DNA of 64,000 bases from assembly GCF_024585285.1 (NCBI RefSeq), contig NZ_CP040755.1:3472001-3536000 (forward strand). Reading direction: 5' to 3'. Shown here in pieces: positions 35,200 to 44,223 of this stretch (the first letter of the stretch is position 1; each line of letters opens with the position of its first letter). The stretch comes from Colwellia sp. M166 (GTDB lineage: Bacteria > Pseudomonadota > Gammaproteobacteria > Enterobacterales > Alteromonadaceae). The translations under genes were made by a program, and so were the position numbers. The notes beneath the pieces were generated by a model. The model did not search any database and had not been told where the DNA came from. It saw only the letters and a list, made by a program, of their open reading frames with translations.

Positions 35200-38100
35200 A
35201 TGTTAAATCGTTTGATTGACTGGTCTGTCACTAACCGATTATTGGTGATATTTGCCTTGATTGCGTTAACGGCTTCGGCCTTTTTTACTATTCCACGTTT
35301 GAATTTGGACGCATTTCCAGATGTGACCAACGTGCAGGTGGCCATTAATACTGAAGCACCTGGTTTAGCTTCGGAAGAAGTAGAGCAACTCATTACTTTC
35401 CCCATTGAAGCCGTAATGTATGCATTACCTGATGTTGAAGAAGTACGTTCTATTTCTAAAACAGGGCTGTCTGGTATTACGGTTGTCTTCAAAGAAGGTA
35501 CCGATATTTATTTTGCTCGTCAATTGGTTTTTGAGCGATTGCAATCAGCAAAAGAATTAATACCTGAAGGTGTTGGTACACCTGAAATTGGTCCAAACAC
35601 CTCTGGCTTAGGGCAAGTATATCAATACTTACTACTCGCTGATGAAGACTCTGGGTATGACAGTATGTCACTTAGAAGTCTAAACGATTGGGTGGTTAAA
35701 TTATTATTGATGCCAGTAGACGGAGTTACTGATGTCTTAGCCTTTGGTGGAAATGTTAAACAATACCAAGTAAATATTAATCCATCACGTTTACTTGCTT
35801 ACCAATTGACCCAAGAAGATATCGCTAATGCATTAGAAGATAATAATGATAACGCTGGTGGCTGGTATATGGATAGAGGCCAAGAACAACTTATTATTCG
35901 AGGTGTCGGTTGGTTAAGTAGTGATGAAAAAGGCATAGAAGAACTAAAACAAATTCCTGTCAAAACGATTGCAGGTACTGTTGTTTACCTTGCTGATGTG
36001 GCAACTATTGAATTTGGAAGCGAAATTAGACAAGGCGCTGTCACAATGACTAAACGTGTCGGTACTAATGATAGTAAATTCCTAGGTGAAGTTGTTTCCG
36101 GTATTGTTTTAAAACGTATGGGCGCAAATACTAAAGTTGCCATTGATGGCATAAAAGACAGAATCCCGCTCATTCAACAAGCCCTGCCAAAAGGTGTAAC
36201 GTTTGAACCTATTTATGACCAAGCGGATTTAATTGAAAAAGCAGTTAGCACGGTAGCTGAAGCATTGACAATGGCTTTTATCTTTATTGTTATTGTATTG
36301 GTACTTTTTTTACTGAATGTACGCGCAGTTTTACTGGTTCTTATTTCTATTCCACTTTCTGTTGGTATGGCCTTAATGCTAATGGCTTACAATGGTTTGT
36401 CTGCAAATTTAATGTCACTGGGTGGTTTAGCGGTTGCTATTGGTATGATGGTCGATGGTGCGGTGGTGATGATGGAAAATATTTTCAAACATCTTAGTCA
36501 GCCAGACCGTCGTCATGAAGGAATGCATGACAGTGAGAACCCTTTTGATGTCGAAAAAGATACCGATGTTAGTTTGCGTATACAAATTGCAGCAAGAGAA
36601 GTAGCTAAACCTGTATTTTTTGCGGTAACAATTATCATGGTGGTTTTTGCACCTTTGTTTAGCTTAGAAGGAGTCGAAGGTAAACTATTTCAACCGATGG
36701 CGATTAGTATTATGATTGCTATGGTGGCGTCTTTAGCCGTATCACTCATTGTTGTACCTGCCTTGGCAAGTTACCTGTTTCAACGAGGTTTTAAAGCACG
36801 AACCAGCCCTATCGTTAGTCTGCTAGAAAATATTTACCGCATTAGTTTAACAAAAGCGATGAACGCCAAAAAAGTAGTTCTAATGGGGGCTGGAGTCTTA
36901 CTTGTTGGTACCTTATTTCTAGTGCCAAATTTAGGCACTGAATTTGTACCTGAGCTTGAAGAAGGCACTATTAATTTACGTGTAACAATGGCTCCTTCAA
37001 CCAGCTTAGCTACTGCCCTCTCCGTTTCACCTAAATTGGAAAAAATATTACTTGAATTTCCTGAAGTAATTTATGCTACCAGTCGTATAGGTCGAGCAGA
37101 AATTGGTGGTGATCCTGAGCCAGTGAGTAATATTGAAATCTATATTGGTCTCAAGCCTACAGCAGAGTGGACGAGTGCAAAAACACGCCATGAACTACAA
37201 GGTTTGATGGAAATAAAACTTGAGCAATTCCCTGGCTTACTACTGAATTTCTCTCAACCTATCGCAACAAGAGTAGATGAATTACTTTCTGGTGTTAAAG
37301 CACAGTTAGCAATAAAACTATTTGGTGCAGATCTCGATATTCTTGCTCAGCAAGGTCAGGCTATTGTTAATGCTATTCAAGGGGTTGATGGTGCAAGGGA
37401 TGTAGCTATGGAACCAATAGCAGGTGAATCTCAGTTAGTCGTCAGACCAAACCGTCGTCAATTGTCTAGATATGGTTTATCGATTGGTGATGTCATGAGA
37501 TTAGTTCGAAATGGTATCGGTGGTCAGGAAGTAGGACAAGTCATTAATGGTAATGAACGTTATGATATTTATCTGCGGATAGGCAAAGAGTTTAGAGATC
37601 AGCAACAAACTATTGCTGATTTACGACTACAAGCTCCAACAGGTGCATGGGTGCGATTAGGTGATGTTGCAGATATTGCCATTGAATCAGGCCCTCCTCA
37701 GGTACGCCGAGATGATGTCCAACGACGCGTTGTTATTCAAGCCAATGTACAAGGGCGAGACATGGGTAGTGTCGTAAAAGATATTCGAGAAGCAATTGCA
37801 AGTAAGGTTGATTTACCTCCCGGTTATTCTGTTGATATTGGTGGTCAATTTGAAAATCAACAACGAGCACAACAACGCCTCACTATTGTTGTTCCACTTT
37901 CTATTGGCATTATTGCGTTGTTATTATATTTTGCTTTTTCCAGCGTTGGTCAAGCCATGCTCATCCTCGTTAATTTACCTTTAGCTATGATTGGTGGGAT
38001 TGTCGCCTTGTATATTTCTGGTCAATACCTATCTGTACCTAGCTCGATTGGTTTTATTACCTTATTTGGTGTTGCTGTTCTTAATGGCGTGGTTATGGTT

Positions 38101-38382
38101 GAAGCGATTAATTTACGCATTCAGACAGGTACGGAAAGTATTGCCAAAGCCGTTTACGAAGGCGCTATATCAAGACTTCGCCCTGTACTGATGACAGCGA
38201 TTACTTCCGCCCTTGGTTTGATTCCTATTATCATGTCAAGTGGTGTCGGCTCTGAGATACAACGACCATTAGCCACGGTAATTGTTGGTGGTTTGGTCAC
38301 CGCGACCTTCCTTACTTTATTTGTCCTCCCCGTACTTTATGGTTGGTTTTCTAAAGGTAGGATTGAAGAAATGAGAAGGTAG
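35200..38382 (+). CDS. czcA: heavy-metal efflux RND pump
   Basis: The 1060-residue protein shows the complete HME-RND layout: the first helix LINRLIDWSVTNRLLVIFALIAL, a periplasmic domain, helices 2-6 with GGLAVAIGMMVDGAVVMMENIFKHL (helix 4 proton-relay Asp), LGTEFVPELEEGTINLRV at the second periplasmic domain, and helices 8-12 ending in LPVLYGWFSKGRIEEMRR. It uses the proton gradient to push divalent metals out through the CzcB/CzcC homologues. The exact metal class (Zn/Co/Cd against Ni or Cu/Ag) cannot be fixed by eye; the CadR-type promoter and CDF genes favour Cd/Zn/Pb. Confidence 0.93.
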   Translation: MLNRLIDWSVTNRLLVIFALIALTASAFFTIPRLNLDAFPDVTNVQVAINTEAPGLASEEVEQLITFPIEAVMYALPDVEEVRSISKTGLSGITVVFKEGTDIYFARQLVFERLQSAKELIPEGVGTPEIGPNTSGLGQVYQYLLLADEDSGYDSMSLRSLNDWVVKLLLMPVDGVTDVLAFGGNVKQYQVNINPSRLLAYQLTQEDIANALEDNNDNAGGWYMDRGQEQLIIRGVGWLSSDEKGIEELKQIPVKTIAGTVVYLADVATIEFGSEIRQGAVTMTKRVGTNDSKFLGEVVSGIVLKRMGANTKVAIDGIKDRIPLIQQALPKGVTFEPIYDQADLIEKAVSTVAEALTMAFIFIVIVLVLFLLNVRAVLLVLISIPLSVGMALMLMAYNGLSANLMSLGGLAVAIGMMVDGAVVMMENIFKHLSQPDRRHEGMHDSENPFDVEKDTDVSLRIQIAAREVAKPVFFAVTIIMVVFAPLFSLEGVEGKLFQPMAISIMIAMVASLAVSLIVVPALASYLFQRGFKARTSPIVSLLENIYRISLTKAMNAKKVVLMGAGVLLVGTLFLVPNLGTEFVPELEEGTINLRVTMAPSTSLATALSVSPKLEKILLEFPEVIYATSRIGRAEIGGDPEPVSNIEIYIGLKPTAEWTSAKTRHELQGLMEIKLEQFPGLLLNFSQPIATRVDELLSGVKAQLAIKLFGADLDILAQQGQAIVNAIQGVDGARDVAMEPIAGESQLVVRPNRRQLSRYGLSIGDVMRLVRNGIGGQEVGQVINGNERYDIYLRIGKEFRDQQQTIADLRLQAPTGAWVRLGDVADIAIESGPPQVRRDDVQRRVVIQANVQGRDMGSVVKDIREAIASKVDLPPGYSVDIGGQFENQQRAQQRLTIVVPLSIGIIALLLYFAFSSVGQAMLILVNLPLAMIGGIVALYISGQYLSVPSSIGFITLFGVAVLNGVVMVEAINLRIQTGTESIAKAVYEGAISRLRPVLMTAITSALGLIPIIMSSGVGSEIQRPLATVIVGGLVTATFLTLFVLPVLYGWFSKGRIEEMRR

Positions 38383-38423
38383 TTCTGCTTGGTTAAAGTA
38401 AATATAACTGTTTGCTTTAACTA

Positions 38424-38454
38424 GATATCCCGTAGGTATTCGCTACGGGATATC
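38424..38454. promoter_or_regulatory. perfect 12-bp stem-loop between czcA and the CDF gene
   Basis: GATATCCCGTAG (38424-38435) pairs with CTACGGGATATC (38443-38454) around a 7-base loop. It is not followed by a T run, so it may protect the czcCBA mRNA end or weaken read-through into the CDF gene more than end transcription completely. Confidence 0.5.
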
Positions 38455-38472
38455 AATTTATAGGAGAAAGTA

Positions 38473-39393
38473 ATGTCCGACAATTTACATCAACACTCAA
38501 CTAGCCATGGACACAGTCATATTCCTAAAGATATGTCTTCAAGTCGTATTGGCTGGGCATTTATATTAAATGTTTGTTTTACTATTATCGAATTTATTGG
38601 CGGCTGGTTAACCAACAGCACCGCAATAATGGCAGATGCGGTTCACGATTTAGGAGATAGTTTATCCATCGGTCTCGCATGGGGATTAAATAAACTCAGC
38701 AAGAAAAGCCATGATAAAATGTTTAGTTACGGCTACCATCGCTTCTCTCTATTAGGCGCACTTATTAATGGTGTTGTCTTAATCGCTGGATCGATTTGGG
38801 TGTTAACCATCTCATTCCCTCGATTGCTATCGCCAGAGATGCCTGATGCTCAAGGCATGTTATGGTTAGCGATATTAGGGGTGATTGTTAATGGTTATGC
38901 TGCTTTCAAATTAAGTGACGGGAAAACATTAAACGAACGTGTACTTAATTGGCATTTACTGGAAGACGTTTTAGGTTGGGTAGCCGTATTAATTGTTTCT
39001 ATCGTTCTAATGTTTATCGAACTGCCAATACTTGATCCGATACTTTCAATCGGATTTACCTTATTTATTCTTTTTAATGTCTTAAAAAACCTCCATACTG
39101 CAATACGTCTGTTTTTACAAGCAACACCTGAGCAAGCCATTCAAGAAAAAATAAAAATTGAATTATCATCATTGAAGTATATTGAAGATATTCATCATTT
39201 CCATTTATGGTCCCTTGATGGAGAAAGGCATGTACTTACTGCTCATTTAGTTGTGAATCATTATTTTGATCAACAAGAGTATATGGCAATAAAGCATGAA
39301 ATATCAACACGACTTAGCCCTTTTCATCTTGAACATACCACACTGGAATTTGAGTTCGTAGACGAAATATGTAGAGACTCAAAAAACAATTAG
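38473..39393 (+). CDS. czcD: CDF zinc/cadmium exporter, CzcD type
   Basis: The 306-residue protein has an N-terminal His-rich start (HQHSTSHGHSH), six helices with metal-site HxxxD motifs in helix 2 (MADAVHDLGD) and helix 5 (NWHLLEDVLGW), and a C-terminal cytoplasmic ferredoxin-like domain (IEDIHHFHLWSLDGERHVLTAHL). The His/Asp pattern is typical of zinc-type CDFs, unlike the Asp/Asp pattern of the CDF at 28429. It follows the RND pump by 90 bp with AGGAG before the ATG. It exports from cytoplasm to periplasm, where the RND pump takes over. Confidence 0.92.
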   Translation: MSDNLHQHSTSHGHSHIPKDMSSSRIGWAFILNVCFTIIEFIGGWLTNSTAIMADAVHDLGDSLSIGLAWGLNKLSKKSHDKMFSYGYHRFSLLGALINGVVLIAGSIWVLTISFPRLLSPEMPDAQGMLWLAILGVIVNGYAAFKLSDGKTLNERVLNWHLLEDVLGWVAVLIVSIVLMFIELPILDPILSIGFTLFILFNVLKNLHTAIRLFLQATPEQAIQEKIKIELSSLKYIEDIHHFHLWSLDGERHVLTAHLVVNHYFDQQEYMAIKHEISTRLSPFHLEHTTLEFEFVDEICRDSKNN

Positions 39394-39556
39394 AAATACT
39401 TTCAAAGATGAAAAGACATTTTAACTAAACCTGTTAAAGGCTCGTTGTTTTGAGAGAACATCTTCTCTTATTAGTGTGGAAGACTTTAGAGCTACTACAG
39501 TAGCATGCTACGGATTTATTTTATGTTCGCTCAAATCTGACGGATGACTATGGTGG

Positions 39557-39772
39557 TTAGCTATTACAGCAATCTTGTCCTTCTTGAATTGGTGGACATT
39601 TAACAGCTCCATAAGAACAAAAAACGCAGCAATCACCTTTTAAAGGCTTTAATAATACTTTGCATGATTCACATTCATAGAACCACTGACAGGCATTGGT
39701 TGGCATGTTTTCTGTTTTACTATGACCACACTCAGGACAAGTTATTGTTGAGTTTAATTTTACACTTTGCAT
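39557..39772 (-). CDS. GDCC-motif zinc-ribbon-like protein of the mer cluster
   Basis: The 71-residue protein has CPECGHSKTENMP, then CQWFYECESC, then GDCCVFCSYGAVKCPPIQ and a CC end, so eleven Cys in total. Proteins with this GDCCVFCSYG motif are commonly found next to merC or merT in metal resistance clusters; the function is unknown, with metal binding likely. The start at 39772 has AAAGGAG and overlaps the merC stop by 13 bp, so the two are translationally coupled. The longer frame from 39952 runs antisense to nothing useful and overlaps merC. Confidence 0.8.
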   Translation of the reverse strand: MQSVKLNSTITCPECGHSKTENMPTNACQWFYECESCKVLLKPLKGDCCVFCSYGAVKCPPIQEGQDCCNS

Positions 39773-40149
39773 ATTCGCTCCTTTATAGGTTTTACAATAT
39801 CTAATACTGACATTACGACCATTAAACTTATGCCAAAGTAGAATAAATAGGTACTCCAACCATATTGCCACAAAGGGTATAGCGTTAGTAAAACAGCGAT
39901 AGGACCAATAATGCTTAACGATCCTCTTAAATGGTTTTTCTTGTGATACCAATTATAGATATTTACGAGTAACGCAAGTGAAGCGAAAATAGGTAGTAAT
40001 GTATTTACTGCAATACCTTCGAAAGACGAAAGAAATCCCAAGCCAAGTGCTGAAGTTAAAGAACCTAATGCTGGAAAGCAGGCAGTACAGCTAAGAGCTG
40101 CTAGCCAAACGCCACCAGAGCCAATTTTATCGAGTAACTTGTTTATCAT
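39760..40149 (-). CDS. merC: mercury transport protein MerC
   Basis: The 129-residue membrane protein has four helices and the MerC motif LSCTACFPALGSLTSALGLGFL with the Hg-binding Cys pair in helix 1. MerC takes up Hg(II) into the cytoplasm. A MerR-type promoter lies just upstream. No mercuric reductase MerA is visible in the window, so uptake without reduction would be odd; either merA is elsewhere or this cluster serves another metal. Confidence 0.88.
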   Translation of the reverse strand: MINKLLDKIGSGGVWLAALSCTACFPALGSLTSALGLGFLSSFEGIAVNTLLPIFASLALLVNIYNWYHKKNHLRGSLSIIGPIAVLLTLYPLWQYGWSTYLFYFGISLMVVMSVLDIVKPIKERICKV

Positions 40150-40179
40150 TAATAATCATTCCTAAGTAATTTATACTTA

Positions 40180-40210
40180 CGATAAACTCCGTATATAAGT
40201 ACGGAGTCAA
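40180..40210 (-). promoter_or_regulatory. mer-type promoter/operator upstream of merC
   Basis: On the minus strand TTGACT (40205-40210) is followed by CCGTAC, a short core and TACGGAG, the classic MerR dyad, and then TTATCG (40180-40185) after 19 bp. It begins four bases after the merR stop codon and points to merC. Confidence 0.85.
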
Positions 40211-40213
40211 CAG

Positions 40214-40591
40214 CTACTTTAATGAATCAATAATAGGGCAAGATGATTGGTCTCGGTTGGTTTTACATGAATTAGTCATTTCGCTAATAACACTTTCTAG
40301 ACGTTGTAAATCAGCTATTTTATGTCGAATAATATCTAATTTTTGTAAACCAAATGATTCGACTTGTTTACAGTCTCCGTCCATTGACATTAGTGAAGAT
40401 ATTTCGTTCAGCGTAAAGCCTAACGCTTTGGCTTTAAAAATAAACTGAAGCTGGTTTGCTATGGCTTCGCTGTATAACCTGTAACCACTTTCAGGTTTTA
40501 GTGGTTGCGAAATAAGTCCTTTTTTTTCATAAAATCGAATAGTTTCAATATTGACATTTAGCTTTTTAGCTAATTTACCTATTGTAATCAT
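40214..40591 (-). CDS. merR: Hg-responsive regulator MerR
   Basis: The 125-residue protein starts MITIGKLAKKLNVNIETIRFYEKKGLI (winged helix). The three Hg-binding cysteines are in MDGDCKQVESFGL and SCKTNRDQSSCPI, matching the C82/C117/C126 set. ATG 40591 is preferred over 40654 because it begins the conserved domain. Unlike classical mer operons, merR lies upstream of and in the same direction as merC, with the operator between them. Confidence 0.88.
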   Translation of the reverse strand: MITIGKLAKKLNVNIETIRFYEKKGLISQPLKPESGYRLYSEAIANQLQFIFKAKALGFTLNEISSLMSMDGDCKQVESFGLQKLDIIRHKIADLQRLESVISEMTNSCKTNRDQSSCPIIDSLK

Positions 40592-40731
40592 ATACTTCTC
40601 GCTTTTAGTCAAATGGTAAACATATAAATTACAGGTATAAGCTTTTAAAACCAATACCTATTAAAATTAATCCACCTAATATTTCATCGTTGTTTTCTAG
40701 CCTCATGAATTAGTAAAATATAACAATGGTA

Positions 40732-40769
40732 TTGTATATATTGTTTTTCGTATATATAATTATTCGTAT
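40732..40769 (+). promoter_or_regulatory. promoter and candidate ArsR operator of the arsenic operon
   Basis: TTGTAT (40732-40737), 17 bp, TATAAT (40755-40760) makes a good sigma70 promoter. Two direct repeats TTCGTAT (40747-40753 and 40763-40769) straddle the -10 box and are candidates for binding by the ArsR half of the first gene product. Confidence 0.6.
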
Positions 40770-40791
40770 GTTTTGTTGTTGTTGATTTCTC

Positions 40792-41613
40792 ATGAAAAAT
40801 ATAAGTAAACAAAAAGTCCTTTTTCTATGTACTGGAAACTCGGCTAGGTCTCAAATGGCGGAAGCCTTACTAAGACATAAAGCTGGTGATAAGTATGATG
40901 TTTATAGTGCAGGTACTCAGCCTGATACAGTTGATCCTCGTGCTATTGATGCGTTAGGGAAGTTTGGTTTAGATACTAATAATTTAGTTTCTAAAAATAT
41001 GAATGTCTTTAAAGGTCAAGTTTTTGATTATGTTATTACTCTATGTGACAAAGCCAATAATGAATGTCGCAGCTACCCCAATGCCGTTAAGCAATTAGCA
41101 TGGGATTTTCCTGATCCAAAAGAACGTTCTGGCAGTAACCCTTTTTCTACTACATTAAATGAGCTTAATAACCGCTTATCTATGTTTCTTTTGGTTGAAG
41201 AAAAAAATATCAGTAGTGGTGCTACAGAAACATTAGTTAACACACAAAATGATCAACTTAATGGCTTTGAACCCCTCTCTTTTTATAAAAGCCTAACCGA
41301 TAATATTAGACTGAAAACGCTAATGTTGACTCATTACCACGGTGAACTTTGTGTTTGCGAACTAATGGAAGCTATGGATGAAGATAGCCAACCTAAGGTG
41401 TCACGTAACCTTGCTGTTCTAAAGAAAGCTAAGGTGATAACCGATAGAAAACATGGTCAATGGGTGTTTTATCGTATTAACCCTGAACTTCCACTATGGG
41501 CTAAGTCAGTTATTGCACAAACTACAGAAAATAATATTCCTATGATCAGTAACGAACTTCAGCGTTTAGCTAACATGCAAAATAGACCTGATCGAGCAAG
41601 TTTCTGTAAATAA
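40792..41613 (+). CDS. arsenate reductase ArsC fused to repressor ArsR
   Basis: Residues 5-140 form a low-molecular-weight-phosphatase-type arsenate reductase: P-loop VLFLCTGNSARSQMAEALL (C-x5-R), further Cys in CDKANNECRSYP, and the general acid in WDFPDP. Residues 165-260 are an ArsR winged helix with the arsenite-binding ELCVCEL site and QPKVSRNLAVLKKAKVITDRKHGQWVFY. Both halves look complete. The fusion joins arsenite production with arsenite sensing in one chain. It is the first gene of the operon and probably represses its own promoter. Confidence 0.9.
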   Translation: MKNISKQKVLFLCTGNSARSQMAEALLRHKAGDKYDVYSAGTQPDTVDPRAIDALGKFGLDTNNLVSKNMNVFKGQVFDYVITLCDKANNECRSYPNAVKQLAWDFPDPKERSGSNPFSTTLNELNNRLSMFLLVEEKNISSGATETLVNTQNDQLNGFEPLSFYKSLTDNIRLKTLMLTHYHGELCVCELMEAMDEDSQPKVSRNLAVLKKAKVITDRKHGQWVFYRINPELPLWAKSVIAQTTENNIPMISNELQRLANMQNRPDRASFCK

Positions 41614-41646
41614 ATTTTCTATAAAGAATGAATAAAGGATTTAATA

Positions 41647-42663
41647 ATGGGTATTTTTGAACGTTATTTATTAGTTTGGGTTGGCTTAAGCATTGTGCTT
41701 GGTGTGGTATTAGGCTTATGGCAACCTGATGCTTTTCAAGTGATTGCCAACTTTGAGATTGCACACGTAAATATTGTGGTCGCTGTTTTTATTTGGGTGA
41801 TGATTTATCCCATGATGGTTCAAATTGACTTTTCAGCGATCAAAGATGTTGGTAAAAACCCTAAAGGACTTGTGTTAACTATTGTCATAAACTGGTTGAT
41901 TAAGCCTTTCACCATGGCTGGTTTAGGCTGGATATTCTTTAATTTCCTTTTTGCTGATCTAGTTGATCCTGCTTCTGCTCAAGAATATATCGCAGGGATG
42001 ATTTTATTAGGGGTAGCCCCATGTACTGCAATGGTATTTGTATGGTCACAGCTAACTAAAGGTGATCCGAACTATACCTTGGTTCAAGTATCAGTAAATG
42101 ACGTTATCATGATATTTGCTTTTGCGCCTATTACTGCATTTTTACTTGGCGTGAGCGATATTCAAGTCCCTTGGGAGACCTTGGTAATTTCTGTTGTACT
42201 TTATGTACTCCTGCCATTAATTGCTGGTGTCGTAACACGTAAAATATTGAATAAAGGCCATGGCGAAGTAGAGCTAAATACCTTTTTATCTACGTTAAAG
42301 CCTTGGTCAGTTATCGGCTTGTTAGGCACTGTAGTTTTATTATTTGGCTTTCAAGCGAATACTATTCTTTCTGAGCCTGAAATCATCGGTTTAATCGCTA
42401 TTCCCTTAATGATTCAAACATACGGTATTTTCGGTATTGCATATTTAGCTGCAAAATGGATGAAATTACCCCATAACATTGCCGCACCAGCATCGTTAAT
42501 CGGAACATCTAACTTTTTTGAAATGGCTGTTGCTGTAGCAATATCACTTTTCGGATTACATTCAGGAGCTGCACTCGCAACAGTCGTAGGTGTACTTGTG
42601 GAAGTGCCTGTTATGTTGTCATTAGTTTATATCATTAATCGTACACAAAATTGGTTTAGATAA
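41647..42663 (+). CDS. acr3: arsenite efflux permease Acr3
   Basis: The 338-residue protein has ten membrane helices and the Acr3 catalytic Cys in [17 protein letters not shown], as well as the conserved [12 protein letters not shown] and [18 protein letters not shown] segments. It exports arsenite using the proton gradient. It lies 33 bp after the arsC-arsR fusion with AAAGGA before the start. Confidence 0.95.
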   Translation: MGIFERYLLVWVGLSIVLGVVLGLWQPDAFQVIANFEIAHVNIVVAVFIWVMIYPMMVQIDFSAIKDVGKNPKGLVLTIVINWLIKPFTMAGLGWIFFNFLFADLVDPASAQEYIAGMILLGVAPCTAMVFVWSQLTKGDPNYTLVQVSVNDVIMIFAFAPITAFLLGVSDIQVPWETLVISVVLYVLLPLIAGVVTRKILNKGHGEVELNTFLSTLKPWSVIGLLGTVVLLFGFQANTILSEPEIIGLIAIPLMIQTYGIFGIAYLAAKWMKLPHNIAAPASLIGTSNFFEMAVAVAISLFGLHSGAALATVVGVLVEVPVMLSLVYIINRTQNWFR

Positions 42664-42700
42664 AAACATAGCTCTATAAATTCATCCTTTAGGAAATAAT

Positions 42701-43192
42701 ATGCAAACACATCCATTTGATATTTTAGCACTTGAAAATGGTGCTCAACTTATATTTACCCCTTGCCCTGGCACGAAAGAAGTTATTTTATCAGGCTCTA
42801 TTTCAACACTTAAAGATGCAGGTACAAACATGCTTATTACTTTGATGTTTGATGAAGAAATGGAAAAAAATAATGCACTCTCTTTACCAACTGAATGTGA
42901 AAGGCAAGGCATTGAATGGGTTCAACTACCTATTTTAGATGATGCAGCTCCAAGCCAAGCCTTTGAATCACAGTGGAATGCTCAAAAGGCTAACATCTTA
43001 GACGTGATAAATAACAAGGGCATCATTGCAGTTCACTGCAAAGGTGGCTCTGGCAGAACAGGATTAGTGATTGGACTTATTTTATTAGCGTTTGGTTGGT
43101 CTGGTGAAAAGGTTATTGAAGAAGTTCAAAAAATACGACATAAAGCTCTAAAACATCCAGTTCAACTCGATTACTTTAATTCATATTTATAA
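42701..43192 (+). CDS. tyrosine/dual-specificity phosphatase-like protein of ars operons
   Basis: The 163-residue protein has the C-x5-R phosphatase loop VHCKGGSGRTGLVIGL and the general-acid loop LPILDDAAPSQ, resembling the CDKN3-type phosphatases. Genes of this type are found between acr3 and gapdh in several marine arsenic operons. Its role there is not known; it could dephosphorylate an arsenate-related metabolite, but that is speculation. AGGAAA precedes the start. Confidence 0.82.
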   Translation: MQTHPFDILALENGAQLIFTPCPGTKEVILSGSISTLKDAGTNMLITLMFDEEMEKNNALSLPTECERQGIEWVQLPILDDAAPSQAFESQWNAQKANILDVINNKGIIAVHCKGGSGRTGLVIGLILLAFGWSGEKVIEEVQKIRHKALKHPVQLDYFNSYL

Positions 43193-43207
43193 TTTTAGGA
43201 CACACTT

Positions 43208-44218
43208 ATGACGATTAAAATTGGCATTAACGGTTTTGGCCGTATGGGACGTTTATCAATGCGAGCGGCATTTGATTGGGATGATATAGAGATTATTCAA
43301 ATCAATGATCCTGCGGGAAATGCAGAAACACTTGCACACTTAATGACGTTTGATTCAGTACATGGTCGTTGGCATCATGAGGCTACTCATGAGGGGGATT
43401 CAATAATCATCAATGGCAGCGCTATACCTTGCACGCAAAACAAAGCCACTCAAGACACTGATTGGTCTGACTGTGATGTGGTTATTGAGGCATCAGGAAA
43501 AATAAAAACTAAAGCGTTGTTACAAGCCTATTTAGATCAAGGTGTAAAGCGAGTGGTGGTTACAGCCCCTGTAAAAGAGGATGGTGTATTGAATATCGTT
43601 ATGGGTGTCAATGATGAACTATACGATAAAGCTATTCATCCTATTGTTACCGCAGCTTCATGTACCACTAATTGTTTAGCACCAGTAGTTAAAGTTATTC
43701 ATGAAAAAATAGGTATTAAACATGGCTCAATGACGACCATTCATAACATCACCAATACCCAAACGATCATAGATGCTCCGCATAAAGATTTACGTAGAGC
43801 ACGTTCTTGTGGCACAAGTTTAATACCAACAACAACAGGTTCTGCTACGGCAATTACTCATATTTTTCCTGAATTAAAAGGAAAATTAAATGGTCATGCA
43901 ATACGGGTTCCTTTAACGAATGCATCAATTACCGACTGTGTATTTGAAGTTAAACGTGGCACTACGGTTGAAGAAGTAAACCAATTACTTAAACAAGCAT
44001 CCCAAGGTCAGTTAAAAAATATCATGGGATATGAAGAGCGACCACTAGTATCAATTGATTATAAAACTGATCCTCGTTCTAGCATCATTGATGCCTTATC
44101 AACGATGGTGGTAAATGGTACACAAGTAAAACTTTATGTTTGGTATGACAATGAATGGGGCTATGCCAATAGAACCGCAGAATTAGCCCGTATGGTTGGC
44201 TTGGAAGATAAAGGTTAA
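43208..44218 (+). CDS. gapdh: ArsJ-associated glyceraldehyde-3-phosphate dehydrogenase
   Basis: The 336-residue enzyme has the Rossmann start [12 protein letters not shown], the catalytic Cys in [12 protein letters not shown], and the closing block [16 protein letters not shown]. In ars operons this paralogue uses arsenate in place of phosphate to make 1-arseno-3-phosphoglycerate, which ArsJ exports. It lies 15 bp after the phosphatase gene and 5 bp before arsJ, which supports that role over central glycolysis. Confidence 0.93.
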   Translation: MTIKIGINGFGRMGRLSMRAAFDWDDIEIIQINDPAGNAETLAHLMTFDSVHGRWHHEATHEGDSIIINGSAIPCTQNKATQDTDWSDCDVVIEASGKIKTKALLQAYLDQGVKRVVVTAPVKEDGVLNIVMGVNDELYDKAIHPIVTAASCTTNCLAPVVKVIHEKIGIKHGSMTTIHNITNTQTIIDAPHKDLRRARSCGTSLIPTTTGSATAITHIFPELKGKLNGHAIRVPLTNASITDCVFEVKRGTTVEEVNQLLKQASQGQLKNIMGYEERPLVSIDYKTDPRSSIIDALSTMVVNGTQVKLYVWYDNEWGYANRTAELARMVGLEDKG

Positions 44219-44223
44219 TTAAT

